Positions 16,586-24,822 of a stretch of DNA of 64,000 bases are shown piece by piece; the first letter of the stretch is position 1, and every line of letters begins with the position of its first letter. Source of the stretch: Halospina denitrificans (lineage in GTDB: Bacteria > Pseudomonadota > Gammaproteobacteria > Pseudomonadales > Oleiphilaceae); assembly GCF_004364635.1 (NCBI RefSeq), contig NZ_SOAX01000007.1, positions 124,001 through 188,000 on the forward strand, given 5' to 3'. Made by a program: the position numbers and the translations under genes. The notes beneath the pieces are model-generated. The model saw only the letters and a program-made list of their open reading frames with translations. It did no database searches and had not been told where the DNA came from.

Positions 16586-16849
16586 AAGCGTGCCTGCCTT
16601 ATATCATTGACGATGCATTCAGGTTCTTTCCGAAGCGCATTCTACACGACAAAGTCCGTTTTCCCGCGGCGGGTAACATCTTTTAAAACGACGCGCGAAA
16701 TCCAACCCGAGCGACCGTGACCTCCGCGTAAGTAGTTCTACCTCTGGGCTTTCCACTTCTGAGCTACTACACTGAATCCGGTTTCTCTCCATGGCGAACC
16801 ATGCATTTCGCCCCTGGGGAGCGTTAGTCCAATGGGAGGATGACAACAG

Positions 16850-17239
16850 ATGATTGTACGTGACATTAAGGATCTGATCGGCACAGAGCGGGAAGTGCAG
16901 GGACCGGGCTGGACCAGCCGCCGCATGCTCCTCAAGAAGGACGGCATGGGATTCTCATTCCACGAGACCATTATCCCGGCCGGCGCCGAGCTGCACCTGT
17001 GGTACAAGTACCACCTGGAAGCCGTGTACTGCGTCGCGGGCAACGGCAGCATTGAAGACCTGGCCACGGGCGAGACCCACCAGATCTACGACGGTGTCAT
17101 GTACGCCCTCAACGAGCACGACCGTCATATCCTGCGCGGCGGTACCGAGGACATGCGCCTGATCTGCACCTTCAACCCGCCGGTGACCGGCCGTGAAGTG
17201 CACGATAAGGACGGCGCCTACCTGCCCGACGAGAGTTAA
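16850..17239 (+). CDS. ectC: L-ectoine synthase, encoded without ectA/ectB
   Basis: A 129-residue cupin that cyclises N-gamma-acetyl-diaminobutyrate to the compatible solute ectoine. It is full length and collinear with Ect[22 protein letters not shown] at the N-terminus, [32 protein letters not shown] with the conserved Glu, [15 protein letters not shown] with the Tyr and His metal-site residues, and [13 protein letters not shown] near the end. GGGAGGA lies nine bases before the ATG. The usual neighbours ectA, ectB and ask_ect are absent on both sides, so this is a solitary or second copy. Synthesis of ectoine, or hydrolysis of glutamine-type analogues, would depend on precursor genes elsewhere. 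The copper cluster converges with it. Confidence 0.9.
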   Translation: MIVRDIKDLIGTEREVQGPGWTSRRMLLKKDGMGFSFHETIIPAGAELHLWYKYHLEAVYCVAGNGSIEDLATGETHQIYDGVMYALNEHDRHILRGGTEDMRLICTFNPPVTGREVHDKDGAYLPDES

Positions 17240-17245
17240 AACAGC

Positions 17246-17395
17246 TTACTCCCTACGGCCCTCTTCCACCGGCCAGCGTGAAAAGGCCAGGAAGTAGATG
17301 AACGCGAGGTTCACCAAGGGAATAAGGATTAGCAGGCCCCGCGGGCCGGGATAACCGGCCCGAAGTACCGGCATCGGCTCAATGTTCGTGGTCAT
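17246..17395 (-). CDS. Tiny single-pass membrane protein at the end of the copper cluster
   Basis: A 49-residue frame starting MTTNIEPMPVLRAGYPGPRG with one strong hydrophobic helix (about residues 20-38) and a charged tail. Its ATG lies within the last codons of the DUF2231 gene in another frame (ATGACCACGAACATTGA), an overlap of 17 bases typical of translational coupling. A longer upstream extension in this frame is only a shadow of the DUF2231 gene. No family is recognised. Its position suggests a small accessory subunit of the DUF2231 protein; this is inference. Confidence 0.5.
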   Translation of the reverse strand: MTTNIEPMPVLRAGYPGPRGLLILIPLVNLAFIYFLAFSRWPVEEGRRE

Positions 17396-18002
17396 GCCCC
17401 TCGTGCCCTTCGGGGACATCACTGGCCTTCTGGCCCTCATCCTCGGAAGTATCCTGAGATGCCCGCTCCTGCTCGGGGGCGGCCCCACTGACACCACCTC
17501 CCGTCTGTTCAGGCTGCTGCTCGGCGCCCCGGGGTGCTGCTTGATTGCTGACCCCCTCCGGTAGCCGCTCCACGCCCAAGCCATGGCGGTAGACGTTTTC
17601 CGCCCCGAGGTAGCCGGTAACGCCAACCGCGCCCGTTCCAATCAGAAGAACAATGGTCAGCACCACCCCCGCGCCCCGGGCGCGGAAACGATCCAGCCAG
17701 GCAAGCAGGACGGCAACCGCAAACAGGACCGCGACCACCCAGGCCGCTGTCATGTGGCGCTCCATGGCCTGGTGGCCAGCGGCGTCATGGGCGACCGAAT
17801 TGTAGGCGAGGTAGCCTGTCACCAGCGTGGGGATCAGCAATAGGGCACCGGCGGCCAGATTCCAGCGTGCCGCGGCGGTGACCCGCTCCCCGGCCCTGTC
17901 CGGGAGGACAAGGCCGGCCAGGAAAAAGACCGTTGCAATGGTCAGTAACGCGACTGGGAAATGGACCCAGATGGGGTGCCAGTTGGGTACGATCTCGATC
18001 AT
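17379..18002 (-). CDS. DUF2231 membrane protein with His/Asp/Glu-rich tail
   Basis: A 207-residue inner-membrane protein with four predicted helices. The start matches DUF2231 (NWHPIWVHFPVALLTIA, with two His near the first helix) and LVTGYLAYNSVAHD follows. After the fourth helix a soluble tail of about 70 residues, rich in Gln, Glu and Gly, ends in GHEGHDHEH, a plausible divalent-metal binding tip. DUF2231 proteins often accompany copper or cytochrome genes. Here it follows the Met-rich periplasmic protein by 19 bases and belongs to the leftward copper cluster. The function is unknown; a role in metal handling is inferred from context and the tail. Confidence 0.78.
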   Translation of the reverse strand: MIEIVPNWHPIWVHFPVALLTIATVFFLAGLVLPDRAGERVTAAARWNLAAGALLLIPTLVTGYLAYNSVAHDAAGHQAMERHMTAAWVVAVLFAVAVLLAWLDRFRARGAGVVLTIVLLIGTGAVGVTGYLGAENVYRHGLGVERLPEGVSNQAAPRGAEQQPEQTGGGVSGAAPEQERASQDTSEDEGQKASDVPEGHEGHDHEH

Positions 18003-18021
18003 GACAGGGCCCCCGCGTTCC

Positions 18022-18438
18022 TTACTCTTCGAGCGAGTCCCGCTCCATCATCTGTTCCATCATGCCCTGCATCATCTCCATATGCTGTTCCATGCGCTGC
18101 ATGCGCTTCTCCATGGGCATTTCGGATTGGTTGGAGGAGCCTTCCTGCCTGTTTCCCATACCGCCACGCATCTCCTGCATGGTGCCGCGCATGGTTTTCA
18201 TGTGCTCCCGCATGATTTCACGACGTTTTTCAGGATCCCGTGTTTCCCGAGCCTGGTCCATTTTCTCGTGCATCCTCTGCATGCGCTCCTGCATCTGCTC
18301 GCCGCCCATCATTCCCATGCCAGAGCCATTACCCATCATGCCACCCTGCTTCATACCGTCATGCTTGTTTCCCTGCTGGGAGAATGCCGGATTCACGGCC
18401 AATACAGCAAAAAGCATCAACGCGAGTATTTTTTTCAT
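18022..18438 (-). CDS. Methionine-rich periplasmic protein, copper-cluster member
   Basis: A 138-residue secreted protein: signal peptide MKKILALMLFAVLAVNPAFS, then a mature region with Met at roughly one residue in five (GGMMGNGSGMGMMGG; MQRMHEKM; EQHMEMMQGMMEQMMER), plus Arg/Glu-rich helices. Met clusters bind Cu(I) in many periplasmic proteins, so copper binding is likely. The helical pattern recalls the CpxP/Spy superfamily, but no LTxxQ motif is visible. ATG at 18438 is chosen: GAGAGGG stands six bases ahead, whereas it abuts the alternative ATG at 18444. It follows the sensor kinase gene after a 120-base gap that contains hairpins. Confidence 0.75.
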   Translation of the reverse strand: MKKILALMLFAVLAVNPAFSQQGNKHDGMKQGGMMGNGSGMGMMGGEQMQERMQRMHEKMDQARETRDPEKRREIMREHMKTMRGTMQEMRGGMGNRQEGSSNQSEMPMEKRMQRMEQHMEMMQGMMEQMMERDSLEE

Positions 18439-18467
18439 TTCCATCCCTCTCTTTTTATTGCTTCATT

Positions 18468-18480
18468 GTCACATCGTGAC
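18468..18480. promoter_or_regulatory. Small perfect palindrome before the Met-rich protein gene
   Basis: GTCAC-ATC-GTGAC, a perfect 5-3-5 inverted repeat 30 bases upstream of the start codon, in a short AT-rich gap. It could be an operator for a separate promoter of the distal copper genes. No regulator is assigned. Confidence 0.3.
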
Positions 18481-18537
18481 CGAGCAACTAGTCCCGACAA
18501 TCTCCATCAAACCATACAAAGCTGATATGGAACTGAT

Positions 18538-18558
18538 TGCCGTCAAAAATTGACGGCA
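18538..18558. other. Hairpin directly after the sensor kinase gene
   Basis: TGCCGTCAA, a three-base loop, then TTGACGGCA: a perfect nine-base stem touching the kinase stop codon. On the leftward transcript no U-run follows, so it is not a classical intrinsic terminator. It may stabilise the 3' end or dampen read-through into the Met-rich gene. Confidence 0.5.
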
Positions 18559-19899
18559 TCAAAGGGAAACCCTTTCCGGAAGAACAACCCGAACCCGGAG
18601 GCCACCCGTGTCGCTGGCATCAAAGGTCACCCAGCCGTCGTACCGGAGGACAACATCCCGGACAATGGCCAGCCCCAGCCCGTGCCCGGATGCCTGCTCA
18701 TCCAGGCGCTGACCACGGGTCCCGAGGGTCGGGAACTCTTTCGGGGCTATGCCGGGGCCATCATCACTGACCTCGATAACCAACCCGGTTTCGTCCTCCT
18801 TCAATGACAGAACCACGCTTGAGACTGCCCACTTTCCGGCATTATCCAGGATGTTTCCGAGAACCTCGTTAAGATCATATTCCTCGATCGGCCAACGGCG
18901 CTCGTCAGACAAGTCGGTTTCGAGCTCGAACGCCTTGTCCGGGTACAGCTGCCCAAGCATCCAGATCAGCTCCCGCGCCTGGCTGACGGGAGCGGCCCCC
19001 TTGCCAGCCTGAGCACCGGCAAAGCGGCTGCGGCGCATCTCGGTCTCAAGCTGCCCGTCAATGTCCGAAAGACGCTGGGCTAGTTGCCGACGCATGTCCC
19101 AGTCGAGGTGCTGTTCGCGCTCTTCCAGTACCTGACGGACAGCGGTAATCGGCGTCTTGATACTGTGGGACAGGTTCGCCAACGCCTCCCGTGAACGGAT
19201 CAGGCGCTGGTCAAGCGTCTCCAGCAGCTGGTTCAGCTGCCGCACAAGCTGCTGGAACTCCGCGGGCGTCTCAATATCGAGACGCTCCCGTTCGCCCTGC
19301 TGCAGTTCCTTCAAGGCAGTCTGCAACGTCGTCACAGACGCCAGGGACAGCCGAATACCCATCCAGATCACCAGAACGAGCAAGCCCAGCAGCACGGCGG
19401 ACACCACTGCCGTCCAGATATGCAGTTCGCGTTGACTGGTATCAATCCGGGAAAGATCTTCAGCCACAACTATGACCGCTTCCCGCCCTCCTACTTCAAA
19501 GGTTTCACGGTAGGCAAGGTAATCCGAAATCTCCCCGGCTGACTCGGTCTGGCGGATGAATCCCGTGGAACTCTCTTCCAGCAAAGGGCCCAGCAATGAC
19601 TTCCAGGGGCCCAGGCTGACGTACTGCCGGGAGCCAACGCGCACGGCAAAGGCGTGATGGAAGACTTCCTCGAAATAATCCCCGGTACTCAGCGCCTCAA
19701 TGCTCCCGTCGGCCTGATTGATGCGGTGTTTGAGAAAACCGACCTCCTCCCTGAGGCGGTCCTCCACAAAGCTGCGAGCCATGCGCTCCAGCAGTGCCCC
19801 ATGGATAACCCAGGCAGCCCCCATCAGGGCAATGGCAGCGGGAAGCAGTACGATCAGGAGCGTGCGCCGGATGGAGCGGTTGAGGTCAATCCACGGCAT
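18559..19899 (-). CDS. Sensor histidine kinase of the copper cluster (CopS/PmrB-like)
   Basis: A 446-residue inner-membrane kinase. Helix 1 (about 11-33) and helix 2 (161-181) bracket a periplasmic domain of some 125 residues, followed by a HAMP-like linker. The phospho-acceptor is His245 in ALANLSHSIKTPI; the N box is NEVLGNILDNAGKW, and G boxes DDGPGI and GHGLGLAI complete the ATPase domain. It should phosphorylate the response regulator encoded just upstream, whose gene it overlaps by 14 bases. The location after copA and copB points to periplasmic copper as signal. The fold group also includes Mg/Fe sensors, so the signal is inferred from neighbours. Confidence 0.85.
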   Translation of the reverse strand: MPWIDLNRSIRRTLLIVLLPAAIALMGAAWVIHGALLERMARSFVEDRLREEVGFLKHRINQADGSIEALSTGDYFEEVFHHAFAVRVGSRQYVSLGPWKSLLGPLLEESSTGFIRQTESAGEISDYLAYRETFEVGGREAVIVVAEDLSRIDTSQRELHIWTAVVSAVLLGLLVLVIWMGIRLSLASVTTLQTALKELQQGERERLDIETPAEFQQLVRQLNQLLETLDQRLIRSREALANLSHSIKTPITAVRQVLEEREQHLDWDMRRQLAQRLSDIDGQLETEMRRSRFAGAQAGKGAAPVSQARELIWMLGQLYPDKAFELETDLSDERRWPIEEYDLNEVLGNILDNAGKWAVSSVVLSLKEDETGLVIEVSDDGPGIAPKEFPTLGTRGQRLDEQASGHGLGLAIVRDVVLRYDGWVTFDASDTGGLRVRVVLPERVSL

Positions 19900-20551
19900 T
19901 GAACATATACCCCTGGCCCCGACGCGTCACAATCGCATCCTGACCAGCCACCTTCCGAAGCCGGCGGATATAGGCCTCGATCGCGTTATGGGTCGGGCTT
20001 TCATCCAGGTTATAGACCTGCTCTAGAAGGTTTTCCTTCGAGAACAGTTGGCCGGGCCGGCTCATCAGGCAGCGCAGCAGGCGGAATTCAGTCCCGGTGA
20101 GTGGGTGTTCCTCGCCATCCGGGGTCACCAGGACCTGACGGTTTTCATCCAACCTGAACCCGCCGGCGGAGAGGAACGAATCTACCCGCCCTTCACTGCG
20201 ACGGATCAGGGCATCAAGACGTGCCAGAAGCTCTTCGGTCTGGAAGGGTTTGGCCAGGTAATCATCGGCGCCGGCCTTGAGACCGCTCACCTTATCCTGC
20301 CAATCACCGCGGGCGGTGAGGATCAGCACGGGCATAGTTAGCCCGCGCGACCGCCACTGCCTGAGCACATCCAGGCCATTGCCGTCGGGCAGGCCCAGAT
20401 CCAGCACCACAACGCGGTAGTCTTCCTGCCTGCCAAGCTGGGCCGCGCCCGACGCCGTGGCGATGGCATCCACACTGAAGCCTGCCGAAGAGAGCTGTCG
20501 TTGCAGGCTCTCGGCAAGGAGGCTGTCGTCTTCAACCAGCAGCAGTCTCAT
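19886..20551 (-). CDS. OmpR-family response regulator of the copper cluster (CopR-like)
   Basis: A 221-residue two-domain regulator: receiver domain with the acidic pair in VEDDS and phosphorylation site Asp51 (VVLDLGLPDGNG), switch residues TARGDW and Lys in YLAKPF, and a C-terminal winged helix (LTGTEFRLLRCLMSRPGQLFSKENLLEQVY; RRGQGYMFN). GAAGGA precedes the ATG. It probably activates copA from the palindromic site upstream of that gene, as CopR/CusR proteins do. It sits nine bases after copB and overlaps the kinase gene. Sequence alone resembles the PmrA/QseB branch, so the copper assignment rests on context. Confidence 0.86.
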   Translation of the reverse strand: MRLLLVEDDSLLAESLQRQLSSAGFSVDAIATASGAAQLGRQEDYRVVVLDLGLPDGNGLDVLRQWRSRGLTMPVLILTARGDWQDKVSGLKAGADDYLAKPFQTEELLARLDALIRRSEGRVDSFLSAGGFRLDENRQVLVTPDGEEHPLTGTEFRLLRCLMSRPGQLFSKENLLEQVYNLDESPTHNAIEAYIRRLRKVAGQDAIVTRRGQGYMFNAVD

Positions 20552-20560
20552 GGCATTCCT

Positions 20561-21337
20561 TCAGAACCACCAGCGCACACCGGCAACCAGCGATGTCTTC
20601 TCTGTATCCTCGCCTTCGGCACGGGTCAGGTCCGCCGTATCGCCGTACTGGTCCTGCCAGCGCACACCGACATAGGGCGCGAACTCGCGGGCCAGCTCAT
20701 AGCGCAGGCGCAATCCCAGCGTAAGACCGTTAATTCCTTCACCGACACCGAATTCAGGGACCTCGCTGAAGGCGTAACTGGTCTCCGCCCGGCCCTGCAG
20801 GATCAGGCGCTGGGTGAAGAGCCAGTCGTACTCGCCCTCGAATTCGGCCACCGCATCGCCATCCTCACTGACGCGAAGGCCGGTGTCCACCTCGAACCAG
20901 TAAGGGGCCAGCCCCTGAACGCCGACCACGGCGGACGCCCGGTCCCTGTCCGGCCCGGGACCAAAAGTGGTCTGGTAACCCAGCCCGGCCTTCGCCTGCC
21001 AGTAGGCACTGAAACCGTAGCCGTACTGGACATCGAAGCTTTCCACTTCACCGCCGTCACCTCCGGAGACCAGGGCCTCACCTTCGGAGTCGACCACCAG
21101 GCGATGGGTATCCCCGCCCCACCAGGCCTGGCCTTCCCAGGCAAAAACGTCCTCATCGTCGCCGTCCTGGTACTCAAAGCGATCCATCAGAAGCTGGCCC
21201 TGGGTGACATCGTCATGCACTGGGAGCGGCCAGTCCGACTTCGCCTGTGGACCAACGCCCTGTGCGAGCGCCGCAGGTGCCAAGCCGATCAGCCCCAGGA
21301 CCACCAGGGCTGTGTAACGACCGTGTTTGACAGCCAT
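20561..21337 (-). CDS. copB: Outer-membrane copper resistance protein B
   Basis: A 258-residue CopB-family beta-barrel. The signal peptide (KHGRYTALVVLGLIGLAPAALAQG) is followed by the family core: FEYQDGDDEDVFAWEGQAWWGGD, AYWQAKAGLGY, GLAPYWFEVDTGLRVSEDGD, QRLILQGRAETSYAF, GLRLRYE and FAPYVGVRWQ, closing with Trp-Phe. ATG at 21337 is preferred to that at 21364, because AGGAGG lies six bases ahead. The Met/His-rich N-terminal repeats of Pseudomonas CopB are missing; the Met-rich function may sit in the separate small protein downstream. It directly follows copA. Confidence 0.88.
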   Translation of the reverse strand: MAVKHGRYTALVVLGLIGLAPAALAQGVGPQAKSDWPLPVHDDVTQGQLLMDRFEYQDGDDEDVFAWEGQAWWGGDTHRLVVDSEGEALVSGGDGGEVESFDVQYGYGFSAYWQAKAGLGYQTTFGPGPDRDRASAVVGVQGLAPYWFEVDTGLRVSEDGDAVAEFEGEYDWLFTQRLILQGRAETSYAFSEVPEFGVGEGINGLTLGLRLRYELAREFAPYVGVRWQDQYGDTADLTRAEGEDTEKTSLVAGVRWWF

Positions 21338-21360
21338 GTTGTTCCTCCTGTTCTGCGCAC

Positions 21361-23163
21361 TCATTGAACGGACACCACGCGGAACATGCCCGCTTTCATG
21401 TGGTAGAGCAGGTGGCAGTGAAAGGCCCAGTCGCCTTTATGCTCCGGCGTAATCTGTGCCGAGATCATTTCCCCGGGCTTGACCAGCAGCGTGTGCTTAC
21501 GGGGCCGGTAACCGTCATTACCGGTCTCCAGTTCCATCCACATGCCGTGGAGGTGAATGGGGTGATCCATCATGGTGTCGTTGACCAGGATCAGGCGCAG
21601 GCGCTCGCCATGACCGAAAGGAATGGGGCCGTCGACTTCCGAAAACTTCTGCCCGTCGAAGGACCACATGTAGCGTTCCATGTTGCCGGTCAGGTGCAGT
21701 TCCACCTCACGCTCGGGTTCGCGCTCGTCCGGCCAGGCATGCAGGCCACGGAGCTGGTCGTACGTCAGTACCCGGTGGTCCACATGTTCGAAGCCCACAC
21801 CGGGATCATCGAGTCTTGGTCTCGGATTCATGGCCACCATGGCAGCGCCGGCGCCGTGGTTGTCCGGTCCGTGCGAGATCTCGCGACCTGCCACCGGAGG
21901 CTGACCGCCGTTGCCGTGCATCGACCCATCCATACCACCACCGTCCTGGTTCATATCATCCATTCCTTCCATGGAACCATGGTCCATTCCGCCATCACGG
22001 TGATCAGCCATGCCCATGGCCGCCATGCCACGCTCGGTACGCGGGTAGAGCTCCGGCACGGACGCTTCCATGCCCTCGCGCACGGCCAGGGTGCCGCGAG
22101 TAAAGCCGGAACGGTCCTGGGACTGGGCAAACAGGGTGTAGGCCTCGTCCTGCGGCTCCACAAGGACATCATAGGTCTCGGCCACACCGATGCGGAACTC
22201 ATCGGTCTCCACCGGCTCTACCTTCTGGCCATCGGCCTCAACCACGGTCATCGGCAATCCCGGAATGCGAACATCGAAGATGGACATGGCCGAGGCGTTG
22301 ATCACGCGCAGACGCACCTTCTCGCCCGGCTCAAAGAGGCCGGTCCAGTTGTCATTGGGCGACATGCCATTCATCAGGTAGGTGTACTCGGCACCGGTGA
22401 CATCCAGAATGTCTCTCGGGGTCATGCGCATGCGGCCCCACATGCCCGCCTTCTCCCAGGCGCCGCTCCAGCCCAGGTTGGCCACATCCTCGAAGAAGTC
22501 GGACACCGTCCGCCTGTTGTAGTTGTAGTAGCCTTCGGCCACCTTGAGGTTGCGCATCACTTCGGCGGGCTCAGTGAAAGTCCAGTCGGAAAGCACGATC
22601 ACGTATTCGCGGTCGTACTCGAACGGCTCGGACTCCGCCGGATCCACGATCAGGGGCCCATAGTGACCCAGCTGCTCCTGGAGCCCGGAATGGCTGTGAT
22701 ACCAGTAGGTGCCGCTCTGGCGGACCGGATAGCGGTATTCAAAGGTGTCCCCGGGAGCGATGCCTTCAAAGTTGACGCCGGGCACGCCGTCCATTTCAAA
22801 GGGCAGAAGGATCCCGTGCCAATGAATGGAGGTGGGCTCATCAAGCTTGTTTGTCACCCTGAGAACGGCCTCGCGTCCTTCGCGCAGACGGATCAGTGGA
22901 GCCGGCAGTGAGCCGTTGACCGTGATCGGCTGAGCGCTTTTGCGCCCGTCGATCGCCAGGGGCGTGCGGTCAATGGTCAGCTCGTAGATGTCCGAGTTGC
23001 CCTCGGTTCGGCGTGTGAGCTCCTGGTTACCGGTCAGGCCGAAGGCATAGCCGGGCAGTAGGCTGCCAAGCCCGACCATCAGGCCCATGGAAGTTCCGGC
23101 CCTGATTATGTCCCGGCGCGACAGTGAGCGCTGGCCGGGATGATCATCATTGTTCATATTCAA
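21361..23163 (-). CDS. copA: Multicopper oxidase, copper resistance protein A
   Basis: A 600-residue periplasmic multicopper oxidase that oxidises Cu(I) and binds copper. It has a Tat signal (SLSRRDIIRAGTSMG), then three cupredoxin domains. Copper ligands are visible in HWHGIL, WYHSHSGLQ, HPIHLHGMW and HCHLLYHMKAGMF. A Met/His/Asp-rich insert at about residues 378-420 (MAAMGMADHRDGG; GGMDGSMHGNGG) is the typical PcoA/CopA copper-loading segment. It is first gene of the leftward cluster copA-copB-copR-copS. A candidate operator lies about 80 bases upstream. The plasmid-type names are used by homology to PcoA/CopA, not the CopA P-type ATPase. Confidence 0.93.
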   Translation of the reverse strand: MNMNNDDHPGQRSLSRRDIIRAGTSMGLMVGLGSLLPGYAFGLTGNQELTRRTEGNSDIYELTIDRTPLAIDGRKSAQPITVNGSLPAPLIRLREGREAVLRVTNKLDEPTSIHWHGILLPFEMDGVPGVNFEGIAPGDTFEYRYPVRQSGTYWYHSHSGLQEQLGHYGPLIVDPAESEPFEYDREYVIVLSDWTFTEPAEVMRNLKVAEGYYNYNRRTVSDFFEDVANLGWSGAWEKAGMWGRMRMTPRDILDVTGAEYTYLMNGMSPNDNWTGLFEPGEKVRLRVINASAMSIFDVRIPGLPMTVVEADGQKVEPVETDEFRIGVAETYDVLVEPQDEAYTLFAQSQDRSGFTRGTLAVREGMEASVPELYPRTERGMAAMGMADHRDGGMDHGSMEGMDDMNQDGGGMDGSMHGNGGQPPVAGREISHGPDNHGAGAAMVAMNPRPRLDDPGVGFEHVDHRVLTYDQLRGLHAWPDEREPEREVELHLTGNMERYMWSFDGQKFSEVDGPIPFGHGERLRLILVNDTMMDHPIHLHGMWMELETGNDGYRPRKHTLLVKPGEMISAQITPEHKGDWAFHCHLLYHMKAGMFRVVSVQ

Positions 23164-23240
23164 ACTCCCTCATTCGCCTGATCCTGATGCAGACTTATGA
23201 TAGTGGAGCGGAAAGCATTGCATACCAAGCTGAATCGGAA

Positions 23241-23259
23241 CTGACAACTAAAATGTCGG
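23241..23259. promoter_or_regulatory. Candidate response-regulator operator upstream of copA
   Basis: CTGACA-N7-TGTCGG, an inverted repeat with one mismatch, 78 bases before the copA start. CusR/CopR-type regulators bind TGACA/TGTCA inverted half-sites, so it is a reasonable site for the cluster's own regulator. It partly overlaps the 5' edge of the permease remnant. Confidence 0.35.
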
Positions 23260-23576
23260 CCTGGCCATTATCATTTCCATCGCTCTCTGTGTGGTGATTT
23301 ACACGCTGGTCGGGTTCGCGGTCGCCAGCAACCTGTCACTGGGGCGTTCTGAGGTACCTGAGGCAGGCGGTCGGCGCCAATCCGGTCATTCTGGTAACCG
23401 CCATTGTTCTCGATCTTCTCGTTCTGGTGGGATTCATCTGGGTCAAGATGGTGTCCGATCCCGTTGTCATTGGCGTTGCCGCGCTATCCATGGCGGTCAT
23501 ACTGCTGGTGGAAAGCATCTTTCTTGCAAACCGTAAGGGGTCATCCGATGATCTTCATCATGATCATCACGACTGA
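23255..23576 (+). pseudogene. Decayed amino-acid permease (APC family), internal deletion and frame break
   Basis: Two pieces of one permease are joined. Bases 23255-23340 encode VGLAIIISIALCVVIYTLVGF followed by AVASNLSL, a mid-protein helix of APC amino-acid permeases. From about 23340, in another frame, WGVLRYLRQAVGANPVILVT and later segments through VESIFLANRKGSSDDLHHDHHD give the family's last two helices and tail, ending with TGA at 23574. The N-terminal half and some 150 residues between the pieces are missing and the frames do not match. No start or ribosome site is evident. The rest of the 466-base gap between copA and the next gene holds only the copA promoter region and a short leader. 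Confidence 0.7.
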
Positions 23577-23629
23577 TCCTCAGGCATACTGTTACCGCTA
23601 GCGAACCAACCGGACAGGAGTTTCCGCCA

Positions 23630-24088
23630 ATGGAAATCAAAACGTTCAGAGACCTGATCGACTGGACCCGCAACCTGCATCACCAGACATCCACCTGTCT
23701 GGCGCACTGCGCCACTGAGCACGAGGAAGAGCGCGCCCGCATCCTGCTGGACTACCTCGCGACCCATGAGGCCGAGCTCGAAAAAACCGTCGAAGGGTTC
23801 GAGAACGACGGCGATGCCAGGGCCCTGAAAACCTGGATCTATGACTACCTCACCCACAAGCCCATCAAGACCCATCGCACCTGTGATTCGCCCTACACCA
23901 AGCTGGATTTCAATGGCATTGCCAGGGAAATCTTTGACTTCCATGACCAGGTCATTGAGCTTTACCAGAATCTGGCCGACCGTGCGGAGATCCCGGAAGC
24001 GAGGGAAATGGCCGAAAACCTGCTGAACCTGGAGCGTCACGAAGCCATGCGCATTGCCCGGGAAGTGGGACGGATGCAGGACGTCTGA
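23630..24088 (+). CDS. Small all-helical protein, possibly ferritin/hemerythrin-like
   Basis: A 152-residue soluble protein predicted to be a four-helix bundle. Acidic and His residues recur with helical spacing (HHQTSTCLAHCATEHEEE; YLATHEAELEKTV; IFDFHDQVIELYQ; LLNLERHEAMRIAREVG), a pattern seen in ferritin-like di-iron or haem-free bundles, but I cannot confirm a metal site. No named family is recognised. GGAG stands before the ATG at a ten-base spacing. It converges with the GntR-type regulator gene (six bases apart) and follows the permease remnant. Confidence 0.7.
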   Translation: MEIKTFRDLIDWTRNLHHQTSTCLAHCATEHEEERARILLDYLATHEAELEKTVEGFENDGDARALKTWIYDYLTHKPIKTHRTCDSPYTKLDFNGIAREIFDFHDQVIELYQNLADRAEIPEAREMAENLLNLERHEAMRIAREVGRMQDV

Positions 24089-24094
24089 ATCGAC

Positions 24095-24760
24095 TCAGGC
24101 CGCTACCCGCTTGGCGACGGCGCGCAGCACCACCTGGCACTGGTTTTCCCCGTACTCGCGCAGGCAGGCGGCCGCGCGGGTGCCATCCCTGTTCACAACA
24201 GCGTTGATGGTATTGCGCATACACGCCACGGACGTATCCAACTCCGCGGTTTCCTCCTGCAGGGCCATGAAGGAATAGCGCTGTAACAGCGGCAGCAGGT
24301 CCTCAATCGCGTCGTTCAGATAACGGTTCGGCGTCAGCCTTAACCCCTCCCGCGCCAGATCGAAGGCGAGTTCATGAACCCGTTCCCGATCATGATGCTC
24401 GGCCTGCGCCTCAAACTGGCGACTCAGCTCCAGGAAGGGCTCCAGTTGCCCTGGCTGCCAGCTGTCCGCAATATCCGCCGCCAGGCGACCCAGCAGCAGG
24501 AAGAGAAAATCATAGAGATCCCGAACATCCCCTTCGCTCACACCACAGACCCGCGTCCCCTTGCGGGGCTGGATCTCGACCAGGTGCCATCCCTCCAGAA
24601 GCCGGAACGCTTCGCGCAGTGAATTGGTGCTGACCTCAAGCTCACGCGCCAGTTCAGATTCCGGCAGTCGTTCAAGAGGCGCGCGCTGGCCACGGATGAT
24701 CTGAACCGCAAGATGACGCGCAATGCGCTCACTCAGACTCACGGATTGGGGTAATGCCAT
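24095..24760 (-). CDS. GntR-family regulator with FCD domain, divergent from alkB
   Basis: A 221-residue regulator: winged helix at residues 10-75 (IIRGQRAPLERLPESELARELEVSTNSLREAFRLLEGWHLVEIQPRKGTRV with positions typical of GntR) and a C-terminal all-helical FCD ligand domain. FCD regulators respond to carboxylates or acyl compounds and commonly repress. AGGAG precedes the ATG. It is divergent from alkB with 136 bases between the start codons, the arrangement described for alkB2 of Alcanivorax. A palindrome matching FCD-type operators overlaps the alkB -35 box, so repression of alkB, relieved by an alkane oxidation product, is a reasonable model. Confidence 0.85.
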   Translation of the reverse strand: MALPQSVSLSERIARHLAVQIIRGQRAPLERLPESELARELEVSTNSLREAFRLLEGWHLVEIQPRKGTRVCGVSEGDVRDLYDFLFLLLGRLAADIADSWQPGQLEPFLELSRQFEAQAEHHDRERVHELAFDLAREGLRLTPNRYLNDAIEDLLPLLQRYSFMALQEETAELDTSVACMRNTINAVVNRDGTRAAACLREYGENQCQVVLRAVAKRVAA

Positions 24761-24822
24761 TATCGTCTCCTGGATCGTTACACGCCCATTCTACATGAGG
24801 TCTTGATGGATTCATACATGAG

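Noticed and set aside
21364-22911. A 515-codon plus-strand frame opposite copA
   Set aside because: His-rich composition comes from antisense reading of Met/Asp codons of copA; no protein family fits.
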